From assembly GCA_937995595.1 (NCBI GenBank), contig CALKJW010000005.1, forward strand, positions 1-64,000: 64,000 bases of DNA. The letters run 5' to 3'. The DNA comes from an uncultured Phycisphaerales bacterium. GTDB lineage: Bacteria; Planctomycetota; Phycisphaerae; Phycisphaerales; UBA1924. A model generated the notes under the pieces. That model saw only the letters and a program-made list of their open reading frames with translations. It searched no databases and was not told where the DNA came from. Both the position numbers and the translations under genes were made by a program. Positions within the stretch are counted from its first letter, which is position 1, and each line of letters opens with the position of its first letter. Below are positions 60,857 through 64,000 of this stretch, piece by piece.

Positions 60857-61402
60857 TCACCGCGCCCGCGCGGCGAGTTTCGCGCCGGCAACCGCGGCGG
60901 TCGCGCCCAGAACCAGCGCCGAGAGCGTCCACAGAGCCGCAGCGCCCAGCGAACCCGCCGGAGCAGCCACGCCCCGGACCTCGAACATCGCCGCCGCGGC
61001 CAGTTCGCCAGCCAGCGGCGCCAGCGCGCCGCCGAACAGGTCGCCCGCGGGCAGCGCGATCATGACCGAGCCCGCCAAGGTCGCCAGCCCCCAGACAAAC
61101 AGGCCGCGCCACGTCTGATCGCTGCTGCGGCCGATGCCCGCGACGCGTGCCGCCGCCGCGCCGCCGACGAACATCGAAACGACGCATGCCGTCAGCCACC
61201 ACGCCCCGCCCGCGCTTGCCGCGCCGCCGGCCATCAGCAGCGCCATGCTCAGAGCCAGTGCGATCGTCGTACCTGCGGCCACGCCGCGGAGCGTGTGCAG
61301 GTGCACAAGCGTCGCCCGATCGCGCTGTTCGGCGCTCGCAGATGGAACGTACAACGGCTTGGCAATGTGAATGCCGGGACCGAACAGGTTTGCCTGGCTC
61401 AT
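60857..61402 (-). CDS. Multi-pass membrane protein, function unknown
   Basis: A 181-residue protein with about four to five hydrophobic helices (TTIALALSMALLMAGGAASA, WWLTACVVSMFVGGAAAARV, GLFVWGLATLAGSVMIALPA, LAPLAGELAAAAMFEVRGVA, AALWTLSALVLGATAAVAGA). The N-terminus HIAKPLYVPSASAEQRDRAT is soluble. GGAG precedes ATG 61402 by 6 nt. No motif fixes a function. The gene is convergent with the GNAT gene, 90 bp away. Confidence 0.7.
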   Translation of the reverse strand: MSQANLFGPGIHIAKPLYVPSASAEQRDRATLVHLHTLRGVAAGTTIALALSMALLMAGGAASAGGAWWLTACVVSMFVGGAAAARVAGIGRSSDQTWRGLFVWGLATLAGSVMIALPAGDLFGGALAPLAGELAAAAMFEVRGVAAPAGSLGAAALWTLSALVLGATAAVAGAKLAARAR

Positions 61403-61887
61403 GTGGAACTCCGAGAGGTTCGCCGCAGGTGCGGACGGGCTCTCTCTCTCGCGTTCCGGGACACAGCATACCCCAAGGCCCCGCCCGGGGGTAACGAATT
61501 CAACCCGGCGTTCGAAATGTGTGGGATTCCCTTGACATATCTGTCGGCTACTCCAAACAGAGTACGATCAAATCGAATGGTGAACCCGGACGAACGGGAT
61601 GGTTGCGGCTGTTGATGACCAATCTGAAACGCCATGACAGCCCTTCGTGCGGGCGAGGCGCCTCCCTCGGCTGCGCGACCGAACCGAAGCGGCCCGGCTG
61701 ACAGGGTGGATCGTCACGGGCCGTTGAGGGTGCGCAGAGCGCCGTCAACAGGGTTGCTCGGCCATCAATCAGGTCGCGGCGCAGGTCGGGGAGGAACGGT
61801 TCGTGTTCATACCTCGCACCGGCGGGCTGCGATTGGCCGATCAAGGCCGCAGGGTGGTGTCCGTGGAAGGTCACGCCGACCCAGAGC
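61403..61887. other. 485-bp region without a supported gene
   Basis: This lies between the membrane protein start (61402, minus) and the RRM-gene terminator. Small open frames on both strands (for example 61548-61889 minus) have no signal, motif or ribosome site. A TTGACA at 61531-61536 has no matching -10 at normal spacing. A small RNA cannot be excluded, but I see no strong hairpin with a U-tract inside it. Confidence 0.5.
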
Positions 61888-61921
61888 ATAAAAAGAGCCG
61901 AGCCCTTGCGGACCCGGCTCT
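61888..61921 (-). terminator. Rho-independent terminator of the RRM gene
   Basis: On the minus strand, AGAGCCG pairs with CGGCTCT (61915-61921 with 61894-61900), with further inner pairing GG...CC, followed by TTTTTATG. It is 37 nt past the RRM stop. Confidence 0.85.
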
Positions 61922-61957
61922 GTGTGAGTTGCGCGAATGTCTGACGGTCGGGCCGGA

Positions 61958-62296
61958 TTACCAGCCGCCGCGACGGCCACCGCCGCCGCCACCGCCGAAG
62001 CCGCCGCGACTACCGCCGCCGCCGAAGCCGCCGCGGCCGCCGCCACCGCCGCCCTCGCGCGGGCGCGCCTCGTTGACTGTCAGGTTGCGGCCGTCGACGT
62101 TCTTGCCGCTCAGGGCCTCGATCGCCGCGCGGGCGTGATCGTCGTTGGCGAACTCGACAAAGCCGAAGCCGCGGGGGCGGCCGGTCTCGCGGTCCATGAC
62201 CAGCGAGGCCGACGTCACTTCGCCGTGCGCCTCGAACAGTTCACGAAGTTGGGACTCGGTGGTGCTGAAAGACAGATTGCCGACGTAGAGTTTCAT
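61958..62296 (-). CDS. RRM RNA-binding protein with Gly-rich tail
   Basis: A 112-residue protein from ATG 62296. An RRM domain (about 1-80) opens [20 protein letters not shown] (RNP2 LYVGNL) and has [13 protein letters not shown] (RNP1). The tail is a Gly/Arg run, [17 protein letters not shown], seen in cold-shock-type bacterial RRM proteins. It binds RNA and probably modulates translation or decay, especially in the cold. A 294-bp upstream region (62297-62590, divergent with the phosphatase-cytochrome gene) should hold its promoter and leader. Confidence 0.92.
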   Translation of the reverse strand: MKLYVGNLSFSTTESQLRELFEAHGEVTSASLVMDRETGRPRGFGFVEFANDDHARAAIEALSGKNVDGRNLTVNEARPREGGGGGGRGGFGGGGSRGGFGGGGGGGRRGGW

Positions 62297-62590
62297 GATG
62301 CTTGATCCTGCCCTTGAGTGTGAAACCGCTGCTTGAACTCGGGCAAGAGAAAGCGTCGGCGATCCGAAGCCGCGACCGAACCATCGGGCGAAGCGAAACA
62401 GAGATCGGGCCATGCTAGGACTGCCGGAGGTGTGAAACCAGCCGACGAAGAAGAAAGATCGCTCCGTGGCCGGCCCCGCGCCTGCCGGCCGGATCGCCGA
62501 GAATCCGGCGTCGTTGCAACCGGGAGAGCAGCCCGATAGAATTTTTCAGGATACCCGCCGCGGAACCGGCATTTGTCAAGGAGTGCGACG
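62297..62590. other. Divergent intergenic region (RRM / phosphatase-cytochrome)
   Basis: 294 bp between two divergent genes. It is less GC-rich than coding DNA around it and probably holds both promoters and a leader of the RRM gene. AAGGAG (62578-62583) is the ribosome site of the plus-strand gene. I see no other defined signal. Confidence 0.4.
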
Positions 62591-63598
62591 ATGCAGGTCT
62601 GTGCCCTCGCTCTGCGGCTCTCGGTGCTCGCCGTTTCCGTGGCGGCGTCGTGCGCATCCGACGACCACGCCAAGCGCGCGCAGCGGCCCGTTCCCGAGCC
62701 CACGGTCGTGCTCGACAGGCCGTCGGTCCCGCCCGACCAGTTCAACAACCGCGAGGGGCGGGACCTCGGCCCGCTGCACAACGTGCTGCGCGTGACCGAC
62801 CGGCTCTTCAGCGGCAACTCGCCCGAGAGCGACGCCGCGTTCGCCGAACTGCAGGCGCTGGGCGTCAAGACGATCATCTCCGTCGACGGGGGCAGGCCGC
62901 TGGTCGATCGCGCCGCGGCGTATGGCATGCGCTACGTGCACATCCCCGTCGGCTACGACGGGATCGACGGCCAGACGCAGGTGCTGATCGCCCGCGCCTA
63001 CCGCGACCTGCCCGGACCCGTGTACCTGCACTGCCACCACGGCAGGCACCGCGGACCCGCCGCGGCGGCGAGCGCGGCGGTGATCCTCGGCGAGATGACG
63101 CCCGAGCAGGGCGTCGCGCTGCTCAAGGCCGCGAAGACCTCGCCGAACTACCCCGGCCTGTACGAGTGCGTGTCGTCGATCTCGCCGGAGTTCAGGGACT
63201 TTGTTGATCGCGCGCCGCCCGCGGACTCGCTGCCCTCGGTCGCGACGGTCTCCGGCCTGGTCGCCAACATGGTCGGCATCGACTTCTGTTTCGAGAACCT
63301 CGGGCACGTGAAGAAGGCGAACTGGGCCGTGCCCAAGGACCACCCGGACCTCGTGCCCGCGGCGGAGGCGGGGCGGCTGGCCGACCACTACCGCGTGCTG
63401 ATGGACGACCCCGAGTGCGGGAGCATCTCGGCCGAGTTTGTCGCGCTGCTCAGGCGTTCGTGGGAGGAGGCGCAGGCGCTGGAGGACGCGATCGTGGCCA
63501 AGAAGGGCGCGGAGCACCTCGACGCCCTGTTCGCCGCGGTGGACCAGTCGTGCAGGGACTGCCACAACTCCTACCGCAACGTGAAGCGGAAGAAGTGA
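62591..63598 (+). CDS. Lipoprotein fusing a cysteine phosphatase domain to a cytochrome c'-like heme tail
   Basis: A 335-residue lipoprotein (signal LALRLSVLAVSVAASC, Cys21). AAGGAG stands 7 nt before ATG 62591. Residues about 60-170 are a dual-specificity-type phosphatase: RVTDRLFSGNSPESDAAFAE, GVKTIISVDGG, and the P-loop VYLHCHHGRHRGPAAAA with Cys148 and Arg154 (HCx5R). The C-terminal part (about 215-335) is helical and ends SCRDCHNSYRNVKRKK, a CxxCH heme site (321-325) in the position of cytochrome c' proteins. The combined protein is oddly built: a periplasmic phosphatase joined to a heme domain. Which partner it senses or dephosphorylates is unknown. Confidence 0.82.
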   Translation: MQVCALALRLSVLAVSVAASCASDDHAKRAQRPVPEPTVVLDRPSVPPDQFNNREGRDLGPLHNVLRVTDRLFSGNSPESDAAFAELQALGVKTIISVDGGRPLVDRAAAYGMRYVHIPVGYDGIDGQTQVLIARAYRDLPGPVYLHCHHGRHRGPAAAASAAVILGEMTPEQGVALLKAAKTSPNYPGLYECVSSISPEFRDFVDRAPPADSLPSVATVSGLVANMVGIDFCFENLGHVKKANWAVPKDHPDLVPAAEAGRLADHYRVLMDDPECGSISAEFVALLRRSWEEAQALEDAIVAKKGAEHLDALFAAVDQSCRDCHNSYRNVKRKK

Positions 63599-63667
63599 GG
63601 GCAGGCCGCGCCGGAGCCGCCCCGAACCCCGTCGGGAGGGCGGGGCGGCACCGCTAGACTTGGGCGC

Positions 63668-64000
63668 ATGTGGCGAGGCATCTCACTTGCGAACAAGTGC
63701 CTGCTGCTCTTCGGGGCGGCGGTGGTGCTGATCATCGTCGCCGCGCTGTCGGTCTCGTGGCTCCGCATGAGCGCCATCGTCGATGAGTCGCAGCGCGAAC
63801 TATCGCGCGAACTGGTCGCGGCGTGGGAGACCTCCGCGGCCGAACTCACCGGCTCGGGCCCGCTGCTGCGCCCCGGCGTCGAGGCCGACGTGGGCGGGGC
63901 CAAGGTCGTGCTGCTGACGCCCGACGCCGCGGCGGGCCACAGCGACCCGTTCGTCTCGCGCGCGTGGGCGCGGATGAACGAGAACCCGGAGCACCTGGAG
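63668..64000 (+). CDS. Membrane sensor protein, N-terminal fragment (probable histidine kinase)
   Basis: The frame opens at ATG 63668 and runs off the right edge after 111 codons. It starts with a membrane helix (LANKCLLLFGAAVVLIIVAA then LSVSWL) and a periplasmic-looking helix (SAIVDESQRELSRELVAAWE). This opening is typical of two-component sensor kinases with an extracytoplasmic domain, but the kinase part is outside the window. It is the third gene in a row reading rightward here, 69 nt after the phosphatase-cytochrome gene. Confidence 0.6.
   Translation, partial: MWRGISLANKCLLLFGAAVVLIIVAALSVSWLRMSAIVDESQRELSRELVAAWETSAAELTGSGPLLRPGVEADVGGAKVVLLTPDAAAGHSDPFVSRAWARMNENPEHLE

Noticed and set aside
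61548-61889. Minus-strand frame of 113 codons in the spacer before the RRM terminator
   Set aside because: No ribosome site, signal or motif, and it runs into the RRM terminator region.
1-64000. CRISPR arrays, insertion sequences, integrases, rRNA genes or prophage modules
   Set aside because: No regularly spaced direct repeats, transposase, integrase, phage structural or rRNA sequence was seen; the only mobile-like signals are the palindromic repeats.

Overview
This is a very GC-rich bacterial window that looks like a planctomycete, most likely of the Phycisphaerae. The evidence is: two secreted proteins with the planctomycete LEPxxLL-type N-terminal motif (left edge and 34259-41653), a pseudopilin-like protein with the H-X9-DG motif (5324-6181), a secreted protein ending in the dockerin-like 'DIFAFLSAWF' signature common in Phycisphaerales (6504-9515), and STN-domain and DUF1570-type proteins. 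The taxon is an inference; there is no rRNA here.

Layout. 1-301: start of a secreted LEPxxLL protein leaving the window. 746-5331 (minus): tightly packed operon for catabolism of 2-aminoethylphosphonate-type compounds: a PbfA-like PLP enzyme, a phosphonatase-like HAD hydrolase, an FAD oxidoreductase and an organophosphate-type MFS transporter, preceded and overlapped by a pseudopilin gene. 6504-15084: secreted repeat protein, LamG-metallophosphoesterase, OmpH/Skp chaperone, M29 aminopeptidase and flavin amine oxidase. 15107-15863: a DUF559 endonuclease-like gene bracketed by two copies of a compound palindromic repeat. 16003-21549 (minus): housekeeping run tRNA-Gln, GlmU-like uridylyltransferase, prs, rplY, pth, rpsF, ssb, rplI, with no rpsR between ssb and rplI. 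21620-21850: palindrome-rich spacer. 22098-25911: DUF4230 protein, a catalytically degenerate trypsin-like protein and an HtrA-type lipoprotein protease. 26173-34170 (plus): heavy-metal RND efflux operon (His/Cys-rich small protein, CzcB-like, CzcA-like, metal-binding periplasmic protein, CzcC-like). 34259-41653: giant secreted protein with PPC-type beta domains. 41918-50417: racemase-family protein, HscB-like J protein, DUF1015, zinc-protease-like lipoprotein, valS carrying in-frame palindromic insertions, and a TPR protein. 50431-54129: pteridine-reductase-like SDR, small membrane protein, ECF sigma factor with a probable anti-sigma partner, and an STN-like protein. 54228-63598: prfB with a programmed frameshift, cardiolipin synthase, photolyase, E2 acyltransferase, GNAT, RRM protein, and a phosphatase-cytochrome c' fusion. 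The window closes in the N-terminus of a membrane sensor.

The most unusual signals are: (1) the prfB recoding site is CTT TAA C rather than CTT TGA C and has no visible upstream Shine-Dalgarno stimulator; (2) valS carries at least two clear cruciform-like palindromes inserted in frame in its coding sequence; (3) the DUF559 gene sits between two mirrored pairs of hairpin repeats, an arrangement like RAYT/REP systems; (4) a lipoprotein fuses a cysteine phosphatase to a heme-binding cytochrome c'-like tail.
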